DNA of 64,000 nucleotides, from assembly GCF_003856975.1 (NCBI RefSeq), contig NZ_CP033107.1:558001-622000 (forward strand). Reading direction: 5' to 3'. Of the stretch, positions 26,985 through 34,886 are shown in pieces. The translations under genes were made by a program, and so were the position numbers. Position 1 is the stretch's first letter. Every line of letters begins with the position of its first letter. The stretch is from Plantibacter sp. PA-3-X8. Lineage in GTDB: Bacteria; Actinomycetota; Actinomycetes; Actinomycetales; Microbacteriaceae. Below the pieces are notes generated by a model. That model did not search any database, was not told the DNA's origin, and worked only from the letters and a program-made list of their open reading frames with translations.

Positions 26985-27844
26985 AGCTCGTCCCGAGCTG
27001 CGAGGTAGGCGATCGCCGCCGCCGCAGCTGAGCCTGGCTCGTCGAAGAACACCGTGAGGAACTGGTCCGTGTGCGGGACCTCGAAGGTCTGCGCCCGGAA
27101 GTCGACCCAGCCGAGCGGCTCGATGAACGTGCGCGTCCGCCGGGACATCTGCGGTTTGACGAGGTGTTCCGCCCAGATCGTCCGGAACACCGGGTGCCGT
27201 GCCGAAAGCATCCCGACGATCTCCTGGAGGCGCGGATCGTCCGGTCGGCCGTAGTAGCGGAGCGGGGCGGTGAGGTCGCGGAGGGTCCCTTCCCACTCCC
27301 GGTGCATGCGCTCGTACTCCGGTGCGTCGGGCGACGTGGTGCCCCGGAAGTCGGCGTACTGCTCGAAGGCCGAGACGAGCAGGTTGACCCCGGGGTCGAG
27401 CATGCCCGGCGGTACCCATGCCCGCGCGAGCGCGTTCGCGGCGACGACGTACTGATTGTCGTCGCTCACGTACGCGGGCGTGCCGGACCAGTGCGCGAGG
27501 AGCCGGGCGACCCGGTCGTCGAGTCGCGTCGACCGGTCGTCGACCGCGCGCATGAACGGCCTCGGGCTCGCCAACCGGAGCAGGTATCGGCGTCCACTGT
27601 CGTCCAGCAGCAGGGCACGGGCGAGCCCGAGGAGGACCTGCTCCGACGGCCGCCGCACACGACCCTGCTCGATCCGCAGGTAGTACTCGGGGCTGATGCT
27701 CGCAAGGTGCGCGACCTCCTCGCGGCGCAGGCCCGGCACCCGTCGGGACGTGTCGGCGCCGATGCCGACCTGCTCTGGCCGCACGAACTCCCGGCGCGCG
27801 CGGAGGAACTCGCCGAGAGCATTCGAAAGTCGAGTTGGTGACAT
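26831..27844 (-). CDS. XRE-family regulator with MmyB-like ligand-binding domain (second)
   Basis: 337 residues. The HTH block is RVPGLRREEVAHLAS (about 36-50) then ISPEYYLRIEQGR. The ligand-binding domain contains LLAHWSGTPAYVSDDNQYVV and AANALARAWVPPG, ending near residue 287 with AAAAIAYLAARDE. About 50 residues of low-complexity tail follow and lie within the antisense overlap with the 26415-26984 gene. The tail may be non-essential. Close family to the 25457 gene but only moderately similar in sequence. Confidence 0.85.
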   Translation of the reverse strand: MSPTRLSNALGEFLRARREFVRPEQVGIGADTSRRVPGLRREEVAHLASISPEYYLRIEQGRVRRPSEQVLLGLARALLLDDSGRRYLLRLASPRPFMRAVDDRSTRLDDRVARLLAHWSGTPAYVSDDNQYVVAANALARAWVPPGMLDPGVNLLVSAFEQYADFRGTTSPDAPEYERMHREWEGTLRDLTAPLRYYGRPDDPRLQEIVGMLSARHPVFRTIWAEHLVKPQMSRRTRTFIEPLGWVDFRAQTFEVPHTDQFLTVFFDEPGSAAAAAIAYLAARDELQREGTGSLEVEGSSGETASDSRFSRARDDAPDGTKTSSRSPSGPGAFKTL

Positions 27845-28028
27845 CGCCGCGTCCTCCGGAGAGCGAGTGGGATCGACGCCAATCCTCCCCCAGCAAGCTC
27901 GTCTGTATGCATCCTTCCGCGGCCGATCATGGGTCGTTTCTGGACATGTCGACCGACGATCGGTCGTTCGCTGAGCCTGACCCTGCGCGTCCCACCCGGT
28001 CGCCGCCCGACGTCACTATCGTGGTCGC

Positions 28029-28574
28029 ATGGTTGAGCGCGGACCCGCCGATCGGCTCCCTCAGGACCTGGTCGATCTCATCGACTCCTGGTCGACCGTC
28101 CCCGCGTTCGTCCACGACCGCCACTTCACGGTGCTGCACGCCAACCACCTCGCCCAGGCGTTGTCGCGGGCCTTCCGTCCAGGAGCCAACCTGCTGCGCT
28201 CGACCTTCCTCCGCCCGGAGGTCCTCCGGGCGAGTCCCGATCCCGGCCTCGTCACCGAGCATGTGGTGGGCGAACTCCGGAAGTCGCTCGGCACCCACGA
28301 GTGGGACGCGGTCTTCGAGGGCCTCGTGGACGAACTCCGCTCCGGGAACAGCCGCTTCGCCGAGGCCTGGGCCGGGCTGGAGCCGGACCTCCGACCCGAT
28401 GCGGCCGAGTCGTTCACCTTCGACCGTCCGGATCTCGGGCGTCTCGAGCTGCGCTACCTCCAGTTGGAGGTCCCCGAACACTTCGGCATGAGTCTCGTGG
28501 TCTGGCGAGCGTGCGACGAGGCTTCGGCACGGCTGCTCGCGGTCCTCGCCGGGCAGTCCCCCGACCGGACCTGA
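28029..28574 (+). CDS. stand-alone MmyB-like ligand-binding domain, no HTH (second)
   Basis: 181 residues. Like the 26415 gene it opens with the ligand-binding fold: LVDLIDSWSTVPAFVHDRHF, then HANHLAQALSRAF and ANLLRSTFLRPEVL, with LELRYLQLEVPEHF near the C-terminus. No HTH is present. It is divergent from the second XRE gene with a 184-nt gap, and the bicupin gene follows after 126 nt. A cofactor-type sensor for one of the two neighbouring XRE regulators is a plausible role. Confidence 0.72.
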   Translation: MVERGPADRLPQDLVDLIDSWSTVPAFVHDRHFTVLHANHLAQALSRAFRPGANLLRSTFLRPEVLRASPDPGLVTEHVVGELRKSLGTHEWDAVFEGLVDELRSGNSRFAEAWAGLEPDLRPDAAESFTFDRPDLGRLELRYLQLEVPEHFGMSLVVWRACDEASARLLAVLAGQSPDRT

Positions 28575-28700
28575 CGAGCGGGCCGCCACGATCCGACCGC
28601 CGACGGGCACGATCTCGTCATCCGTCGGAAGGGTTGTCGTGCCGTCCCTGCTGGGCTGGAGACGATCCAGGCCGCAGGGCGGCGGAGCGAGGAGGACACC

Positions 28701-29918
28701 ATGGATTCGACGGATGACACCGTCCCGCACCACGAGACCCCGAGTCTGGGTAATCCGGATCTTCCGGCGGAGGGCGAGGTGAACACGCTCCGCCACTCGC
28801 AGAGCACGCAGATGACCGGCCCACAGAACTCGGCAATCGCAAGCCAGTTCCCGAACCAGATCGACGCTCCAGGAACCGACATCAGTACGCAGGCGTTCTT
28901 CTGGTCGTCCTTCAACATCTCGCCCCGCCGTGTGCAGGATGGCGGGTGGGCGCGCGAGGTGACGAAGCAGGACTTCGCGATCTCCGACGAGATCGCCGGC
29001 GTGAACATGTACCTCGAGTCAGGCGGCATCCGCGAGCTCCACTGGCACCAGACGGCCGAGTGGGCCGTCATGACCCGTGGCAGGTGCCGGGTCACCACCC
29101 TCAGCCGATCCGGGATGCCCAGCGTCGAGGACGTGGAGGAAGGCGATCTGTGGTTCTTCCCCGCCGGGACGCCGCACTCCCTGCAGGGGCTGGGTCCCGA
29201 CGGCGCCGAGTTCGTGCTCGCGTTCGACGACGGCGACCAGTCGGAGTCCAACACCCTGCTGCTCACGGACTGGTTCGCCCACACACCGCCGGACGTGCTG
29301 GCGAAGAACTTCGGGGTGGCCCAGGAGACCTTTGCGGACATCCCGCTCCACAACCTCTGGATCTTCCCCGGCGACGAGCCCGGCCCGCTCGCCAAGGACC
29401 AGGAGGACGCCGGTGTCGAGTGGGGAGCGTCGGAACCGATCATCTTCCGGCTGTCGCGGTCCACGCCACTCCACCGGAACAGCGGCGGGAGCATCCAGAT
29501 CGCGGACAGCACCAACTTCCCGCTGTCGCAGTCGGTCGCCGCAGCGCTCGTGACGGTGGAACCCGGGTCGATGCGCGAGCTGCACTGGCATCCCAACGCC
29601 GACGAGTGGCAGTACTACCTCCGCGGATCCGCCAGGATGACCGTCTTCAACACCGGACCCCACGCGAACACGACCGACTTCCGCCCGGGCGACATCGGTG
29701 TCGTGAAGAAGAACCTCGGACACTACGTGGAGAACACCGGCGACGACGTGCTGCAGTTCCTCGAGGTGTTCCGCACGGACCGGTACGAGGAGGTGTCGCT
29801 CGCGAACTGGCTGGCGCACGTGCCGCCGTCGCTCGTCGCCGCACACCTGAACATCGACGAGGCGACCCTGGCGACCTTCCCCCGGGAAGCGCAGGGGATC
29901 ACGCCGCTGCGTCCGTGA
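28701..29918 (+). CDS. oxalate decarboxylase-type bicupin
   Basis: 405 residues, two cupin domains. Metal sites are visible in both: ELHWHQTAEW (His114, His116, Glu120, later His159) and ELHWHPNADEW in the second domain with a later His in KKNLGHYV. The lid sequence reads SESNT (181-185) where Bacillus OxdC has SENST, and is followed by the family-typical LTDWFAHTPPDVLAKNFG. Mn-dependent decarboxylation of oxalate to formate and CO2 is the likely reaction. The scrambled lid could shift activity toward oxidase or another substrate. It may be controlled by the MmyB-type regulators upstream. Confidence 0.88.
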   Translation: MDSTDDTVPHHETPSLGNPDLPAEGEVNTLRHSQSTQMTGPQNSAIASQFPNQIDAPGTDISTQAFFWSSFNISPRRVQDGGWAREVTKQDFAISDEIAGVNMYLESGGIRELHWHQTAEWAVMTRGRCRVTTLSRSGMPSVEDVEEGDLWFFPAGTPHSLQGLGPDGAEFVLAFDDGDQSESNTLLLTDWFAHTPPDVLAKNFGVAQETFADIPLHNLWIFPGDEPGPLAKDQEDAGVEWGASEPIIFRLSRSTPLHRNSGGSIQIADSTNFPLSQSVAAALVTVEPGSMRELHWHPNADEWQYYLRGSARMTVFNTGPHANTTDFRPGDIGVVKKNLGHYVENTGDDVLQFLEVFRTDRYEEVSLANWLAHVPPSLVAAHLNIDEATLATFPREAQGITPLRP

Positions 29919-30013
29919 TCCGGGCAGGGTGGCTCTCGGCGGGCCACGCTCGCCCAGGGCCATCCGTCCTAGCTTGAGCGGGACACCACTCGTTCAACCG
30001 CGCGGAGGCACCG

Positions 30014-30907
30014 ATGAACAGCGAACGCAGCACGATCGAACCGGCCGAGGGCTCCTGGTCCATCTCGGACGACCGGGCGTTCGTCCTCATCGACATGCTC
30101 AGCGACCACCGGGACCGGCGGCGCCACGCGCTCAGGACCGCGCGCTCGAGGCGCTGGCTCGACTCCTACGGTGAGGTGGTCGTGCGTTCGGTGCTGCTCG
30201 GGACCACGAGCACGATGGAGCGGGACGAGTACGCGCGGGCCCTCCGTCACGACGGCCGCGACCACACGCTCGTCCTCGATCACGTCGGCGGCTTCGTCCT
30301 CGTGACCTCCGAACGACGCGCCGCCTCGCCCGTCGACGAGTGGGTCCGCTCCGTCGCGCCGGCCGGTGTCCGCATCGCCGCGATCGGTTCGGCCGTGCTG
30401 CACGCGGACGAGGACGACCTGCTCGGCGTCGTCGACGAGGCCCGCACCGCTGCCGAGATCGTCGGTCAGGTCGGGGACGCGCTCGGGTCGACCCGCGCGG
30501 AGGATCTCGGCGGGTGGCGACTCCTGCACGCGATCGGCGGCGGGCCGCAGCTCGTGACCTCGGCGTCACCGGCGGCCGACGAGCTCTGGCACGCGGATCC
30601 CGTGCGTCGGGAGACGGTGGAGACCTACCTCGACGCCGGGTGCAACGTCGTCGTCGCGTGCGAGCGGCTCCACATCCACCGCACGACGCTCTACTACCGG
30701 CTCGACACCATGCCGGAGGTCGTGCGCGACGCGCTGGCCGACGGCTTGAAGCGGAGCACGCTGCACCTGTCGCTGAAGCTGCTCCGCCTCTGGAACGACG
30801 TCCCCACCGCGTCGGAGCGGTCGTCCGCGTCCAGCCGACGCCGACGCGTTTCGGAGACCGTCGCCCCGGTGCGGCAGCTGCACCCGCAGACCGCTGGCAC
30901 CGAGTAG
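30014..30907 (+). CDS. PucR-type helix-turn-helix regulator
   Basis: 297 residues. The C-terminal PucR HTH_30 domain is clear: TVETYLDAGCNVVVACERLH and IHRTTLYYRLDTM (about 198-231). The N-terminal 170 residues are a GGDEF-like/CdaR-type sensor region without recognisable catalytic sites. The gene ends 8 nt before the DyP peroxidase start, so it heads the peroxidase-encapsulin operon and probably regulates it. The C-terminal 40 residues are Arg/Ser-rich and may be disordered. Confidence 0.85.
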   Translation: MNSERSTIEPAEGSWSISDDRAFVLIDMLSDHRDRRRHALRTARSRRWLDSYGEVVVRSVLLGTTSTMERDEYARALRHDGRDHTLVLDHVGGFVLVTSERRAASPVDEWVRSVAPAGVRIAAIGSAVLHADEDDLLGVVDEARTAAEIVGQVGDALGSTRAEDLGGWRLLHAIGGGPQLVTSASPAADELWHADPVRRETVETYLDAGCNVVVACERLHIHRTTLYYRLDTMPEVVRDALADGLKRSTLHLSLKLLRLWNDVPTASERSSASSRRRRVSETVAPVRQLHPQTAGTE

Positions 30908-30915
30908 AGGTCGAC

Positions 30916-31983
30916 GTGACCAGTTCAGCACGACGCGTCCCGATCGAGCCTCAGGCCGTGGACGCGCCGCTCAGCGGGACCGCCGTCTTCCTCGTGCTCA
31001 CCGTGCGCGACGCGGTCGGCGCGATCGACACCGTCCGCAGCACCCTGGCGGGTGTCGCCGATGTCCTGAAGAACGTCGCCTTCCGCGACCTCGACGCCGC
31101 CCTGTCCTGCACCGTCGGGATCGGCGCGCGCGTCTGGGGTGAGCTCACGCGCGGTCCCGCACCGAGGGAGCTGCATGTCTTCCCCGCGGTCGTCGGCGAC
31201 CGGCACACCGCGCCCTCCACGCCCGGCGACGTCCTGCTCCACATCCGCGCTGCGAGACGCGATCTGTGCTTCGAGTTCGAGCGGCAGCTCCTGGACCTGC
31301 TCGGCGACGCCGTCGAGGTCGTGGACGAGACGGTCGGCTTCCGGTACTTCGACGTCCGTGACCTGCTCGGCTTCGTCGACGGCACGGCGAACCCGGTCGG
31401 GCAGGACCTTCCCGACGCCACGCTCGTCGGTGACGAGGACCCGGCCTTCGCCGGTGGCAGCTACGTCGTGGTGCAGAAGTACACGCATCCGCTCGACCGC
31501 TGGCGCGCGCTCACGACGGAACAGCAGGAGGCGATCATCGGCCGCGCCAAGGCCGACAACGTCGAACTCGACGATGCGGAGACCGGCCAGAAGTCGCACA
31601 AGACCCTGTCCACGATCGTCGTCGACGGTGCCGAGCACGACATCCTCCGCGACAACATGCCGTTCGGGAGCCCGGCCGGCGGCGAGTTCGGCACCTACTT
31701 CATCGGGTACGCCCGACGGCTCTGGGTCATCGAGCGGATGCTCCAGCGCATGTTCATCGGTGACCCACCCGGACTTCACGACCGGCTCCTCGACTTCTCG
31801 ACGGCCCGGACCGGCTCCGTGTTCTTCGCGCCGAGTGCCGCGTTCCTCGAGGCGATGGACGACGATCCGGCCCCGTCCGGCCCCGCTGATCCGGCGAGCG
31901 CCGTCATCCCTGCCTCGCCGCCCGAGCCCGCTGACGGTTCCCTCGGTCTCGGCTCGCTCCAAACCGCTCCCGAAAGGACGTGA
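30916..31983 (+). CDS. DyP-type heme peroxidase (class B), encapsulin cargo
   Basis: 355 residues. The DyP signature GFVDG (152-156, catalytic Asp155) is present, with QKYTHPLDRW and a proximal heme His in QKSHKTL (His228), and a distal Arg in LRDNMPFGSP. The C-terminal extension of about 45 residues ends DGSLGLGSLQ, near-identical to the encapsulin-targeting peptide DGSLGIGSLK of Brevibacterium DyP. The next gene encodes the encapsulin shell. The enzyme uses H2O2 to oxidise phenolic or dye-like substrates, and packaging would confine it in a nanocompartment. GTG start is 8 nt after the PucR gene. Confidence 0.95.
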   Translation: MTSSARRVPIEPQAVDAPLSGTAVFLVLTVRDAVGAIDTVRSTLAGVADVLKNVAFRDLDAALSCTVGIGARVWGELTRGPAPRELHVFPAVVGDRHTAPSTPGDVLLHIRAARRDLCFEFERQLLDLLGDAVEVVDETVGFRYFDVRDLLGFVDGTANPVGQDLPDATLVGDEDPAFAGGSYVVVQKYTHPLDRWRALTTEQQEAIIGRAKADNVELDDAETGQKSHKTLSTIVVDGAEHDILRDNMPFGSPAGGEFGTYFIGYARRLWVIERMLQRMFIGDPPGLHDRLLDFSTARTGSVFFAPSAAFLEAMDDDPAPSGPADPASAVIPASPPEPADGSLGLGSLQTAPERT

Positions 31984-31985
31984 CC

Positions 31986-32789
31986 GTGAACAACCATCTC
32001 TTCCGACACCTCGCGCCGATCACCGATGAGACCTGGCAGATGCTCGACGACGAGGCCCGTGCACGCCTCACCCCGGTGCTCGGCGGCCGACGGGTGGTCG
32101 ATTTCGCCGGCCCGCTGGGTTGGGATCACTCCTCCACCCACATCGGCCGTGTCGGCGCGGTCGTCGACGCCCCGATGGACGGGGTGATCGCCCGACAGCG
32201 TGCGTCGCTGCCCCTGACGGAGGTGCGTGCCGACTTCGCGCTCATGCGCAGCGAGCTGGACAGCGCGGCGAGAGGCGCACTCGACGTGGACCTCTCCCCG
32301 CTCGACGACGCGGTCACCCGCTTGTCCACGGTGGAGAACGCGGCGATCCTGTCCGGCTGGTCCGCGGCCGGGTACACGGGTGCGACGGCTGCCTCGCCGC
32401 ACCCACCGCTGACACGGGACGACGACCCGACGCGGTTCGCACAGGTGGTCGCCACGGCGGTCGAGACGCTCGCGCGGGCCGAGGTCGGCGGCCCCTACGC
32501 CCTGGCCATCGACGCACCGGGCTGGGTGTCGGTCACGGGCGGCAACGACAGCGGTGGTGCGCGGCTGTCCTCGCACATCGAGGCGATCCTCGGCGGGGAG
32601 GTCGTCTGGACGCCCGGTATCGAGGGAGCCGTCGTCCTCAGCCGACGTGGCGGCGACTTCCTGTTCGAATCCGGTCAGGACATCGCCCTCGGCTATGCGG
32701 CGCACTCGGCCGAGTCGGTGAGCCTGTACCTCGAGGAGAGTTTCAGCTTCCGCGTCGTGACGCCAGAGGCTGCCGTCGCGATCCGTTAG
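31986..32789 (+). CDS. encapsulin nanocompartment shell protein (family 1)
   Basis: 267 residues, HK97-fold family 1 encapsulin. The N-terminus MNNHLFRHLAPITDETWQ matches the family start, and FAGPLGWDHSSTHIGR, EVRADFALMRSELD and the C-terminal YLEESFSFRVVTPEAAVAI are diagnostic. GTG at 31986 is preferred because the family starts at M-N-N and AAAGGA is 7 nt away. A GTG at 31980 overlapping the peroxidase stop is an alternative. The shell would self-assemble around the upstream DyP through its targeting tail. Confidence 0.95.
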   Translation: MNNHLFRHLAPITDETWQMLDDEARARLTPVLGGRRVVDFAGPLGWDHSSTHIGRVGAVVDAPMDGVIARQRASLPLTEVRADFALMRSELDSAARGALDVDLSPLDDAVTRLSTVENAAILSGWSAAGYTGATAASPHPPLTRDDDPTRFAQVVATAVETLARAEVGGPYALAIDAPGWVSVTGGNDSGGARLSSHIEAILGGEVVWTPGIEGAVVLSRRGGDFLFESGQDIALGYAAHSAESVSLYLEESFSFRVVTPEAAVAIR

Positions 32790-33865
32790 CGCGGCGACAC
32801 GGCTCCGTCGATCGGGCCCGCCAGGCGCGATCGGGTCTGCAGGGACGCCTCGGCCACGCCGACGCCCGTCGTGCGGAACCGTCGCTGGTACTCGGAGGGC
32901 GTCGTGTTGTACCGTGCCGCGAACGCACGGCGGAAGGCGATCGGGCTGGCGTACCCGGCGGCAGCGGCGACCTGCCCCACCGTGTCCCCGGCCTCCAGCA
33001 TGCCGAGCGCGACGTCGAGTCGGAGCGAGCCGACGTACTGGATGGGCGTCATGCCCAGCTCGTCCCGGATGACCCGGTTGAGGTGGCGGACGCCGACGTT
33101 CGCGTGTGCGGCGATGTCGGCCAACGATCCCGCACGGGTCGGATCGCCGTGGATGTAGTCCGCGACGGCCTTCGCGATCGAGGTCCGCGCCGGCTTCGCG
33201 CGGACGGAGGCGGAGAACTGCGACTGGCCGCCGGACCTGCGCATGTAGACGAGCAGCAGCTGCGCGATGGAGCGTGCGACGTCCGCACCGTGGTCCTCCT
33301 CCACGATCGCGAGCGCGAGGTCGATCCCGGCGGCGACCCCGGCCGAGGAGTAGGTGTCGCCGTCGCGGACGAAGATCGAGTCGGGGCGGACGTCGATGGA
33401 GGGGTAGGCGGTGGCGAGCGCGCCGGTGAACTTCCAGTGGGTCGTCGCCGACTTGCCGTCGAGGAGCCCGGTGACCGCGAGGGCGAACGCTCCGCTGCAG
33501 ATCGATGCCACCCGCTCGGCTCGGGCCGCGAGGAGCCGGACCGCGGTCTGCACCTCCTCCGGGCGGTACACCTGTGGTGCGGACTCGCTCCCCGGGACGA
33601 TCACGAGGTCGAGCGGGCCGCTGTCGGCCGCGGCGGCGTCCACGCCGACCCGGAGTCCCATCGACGTGACGACGTCCTCGCCGTCGTGGGAGAAGAACCG
33701 GACGTCGTAGCCGTCGACCCGCTGGTTCGCCTCGGTGAACACCTCGGCCGGGCCGACGAAGTCGAGCGTCTTCACCTGGTCGAACAGGAAGATCCCGACG
33801 CGGCGTCGTCGCGTGGGTCCTCCGAGGATGGGCTGTGGTCCTGGCTCCTGCTGGGGCGGGCTCAT
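32786..33865 (-). CDS. GlxA-family AraC-type transcriptional regulator
   Basis: 359 residues. A DJ-1/PfpI-like amidotransferase domain comes first (about 20-190; IFLFDQVKTLDFVGPAEVF, then VASICSGAFALA with the nucleophile-elbow Cys). It is followed by an AraC double HTH (about 240-345; DIAAHANVGVRHLNRVIRDE, VAAAAGYASPIAFRRAFAAR). The DJ-1 domain in this family is a sensor rather than an enzyme. The stop overlaps the convergent encapsulin stop by 4 nt. It is divergent from the SDR at 34 kb, a likely target. Confidence 0.88.
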   Translation of the reverse strand: MSPPQQEPGPQPILGGPTRRRRVGIFLFDQVKTLDFVGPAEVFTEANQRVDGYDVRFFSHDGEDVVTSMGLRVGVDAAAADSGPLDLVIVPGSESAPQVYRPEEVQTAVRLLAARAERVASICSGAFALAVTGLLDGKSATTHWKFTGALATAYPSIDVRPDSIFVRDGDTYSSAGVAAGIDLALAIVEEDHGADVARSIAQLLLVYMRRSGGQSQFSASVRAKPARTSIAKAVADYIHGDPTRAGSLADIAAHANVGVRHLNRVIRDELGMTPIQYVGSLRLDVALGMLEAGDTVGQVAAAAGYASPIAFRRAFAARYNTTPSEYQRRFRTTGVGVAEASLQTRSRLAGPIDGAVSPR

Positions 33866-34024
33866 CCCCACATCCTGCCCGACGAGAGCGCCCCGGCCAA
33901 CGTCGGATTCGACTTCTGTCGCACCTGCCGCCGACGAACGTCCGAAGACTCCGGCCCGGCGCCGGCGTAGCCTCGGTCGGACGGGCCCGCCGCCTGGAAT
34001 CCGGGCCATCCACTCCACGACGCC

Positions 34025-34045
34025 CAAGGAGATCCGCTCATGTGA
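34025..34045 (+). other. start codon followed at once by TGA stop (ATG TGA)
   Basis: A strong ribosome site AAGGAG (34026-34031) with 8-nt spacing leads to ATG (34040-34042), but the next codon is TGA (34043-34045). The frame then continues as the SDR downstream. This is either a nonsense mutation of codon 2 or a start-stop regulatory element. Confidence 0.8.
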
Positions 34046-34096
34046 CTCGAACGCGCGGGGACCATCCCCCTCGACCTCACCCATCGCACCGCGCTG

Positions 34097-34855
34097 GTGA
34101 CCGGCTCGACGAGCGGGATCGGCTACGCCATCGCCGCGCGGCTCGTCGAGGCGGGGGCGGACGTCATCGTCAACGGCCGCGACGCCGATCGCCTCGAGGC
34201 CGCCGTCCTCTCGCTCGACACCGAATCGGTCGAGTCTGTTCGGGGGATCACCGCAGACGCGACCACCCTGGAGGGAGCTGAACGGCTCGTCGCTGAGGCC
34301 GGCCAGGTCGACATCCTCGTCAACAACCTCGGTGTCTTCGAGGCCGTACCGCCGCTGGACATCACCGACGAGCAGTGGCGGTCGATGTTCGAGGTCAACG
34401 TGCTGTCGGCCGCTCGCCTCACCCGGCTACTGCTCCCCGGCATGTCCGGTCGCGGCTGGGGTCGTGTCGTCGACATCGCCAGCGACTCCGCCGTGGTCAT
34501 CCCCGAGGAGATGATCCACTACGGCATGTCGAAGACCGCGCTCCTCGCGGTGAGCCGCGGCTTCGCGAAGGCCGCCGCAGGGACGGGCGTGACGGTGAAC
34601 TCGGTGATCGCCGGCCCCACCCACACGCCGGGCGTGGAGACCTTCGTCCGGCAGCTCGTCGGCGACGAGCTCGAGTGGGACGACGCCCAGCGGGAGTTCA
34701 TGCGTCTGCACCGCCCGCAGTCGCTGATCGGCCGCCTCATCGAGCCCATCGAGATCGCGAACCTCGTGGTGTACCTCGCCTCGCCGCTCGCGTCCGCTAC
34801 TACCGGCGGCGCGCTCCGGGTCGACGGCGGCTACGTCGACTCGATCCTGCCCTGA
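34097..34855 (+). CDS. short-chain dehydrogenase/reductase, 5' end damaged
   Basis: Classical SDR: TGSTSGIGYAIAARL (cofactor loop), NNLGVFE, the Ser-Tyr-Lys set in ASDSAVVI and HYGMSKTALLAV, and a typical end LRVDGGYVDSILP. The natural start with a strong ribosome site is ATG at 34040, but codon 2 is TGA. The only later canonical start is this GTG, which lies inside TALVTGS and would cut off the first beta strand. A non-standard ATC start (34064) would give a normal N-terminus. The paralogue at 50362 is intact, so this copy may be a recent pseudogene. Enzyme activity is therefore doubtful. Substrate unknown. Confidence 0.7.
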   Translation: MTGSTSGIGYAIAARLVEAGADVIVNGRDADRLEAAVLSLDTESVESVRGITADATTLEGAERLVAEAGQVDILVNNLGVFEAVPPLDITDEQWRSMFEVNVLSAARLTRLLLPGMSGRGWGRVVDIASDSAVVIPEEMIHYGMSKTALLAVSRGFAKAAAGTGVTVNSVIAGPTHTPGVETFVRQLVGDELEWDDAQREFMRLHRPQSLIGRLIEPIEIANLVVYLASPLASATTGGALRVDGGYVDSILP

Positions 34856-34886
34856 CGTCGACACCGACCGAGAGCCGAGCGACCCG

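Noticed and set aside
29930..29980. Weak hairpin after the bicupin gene
   Set aside because: The two arms pair with several mismatches and could be chance in GC-rich DNA.
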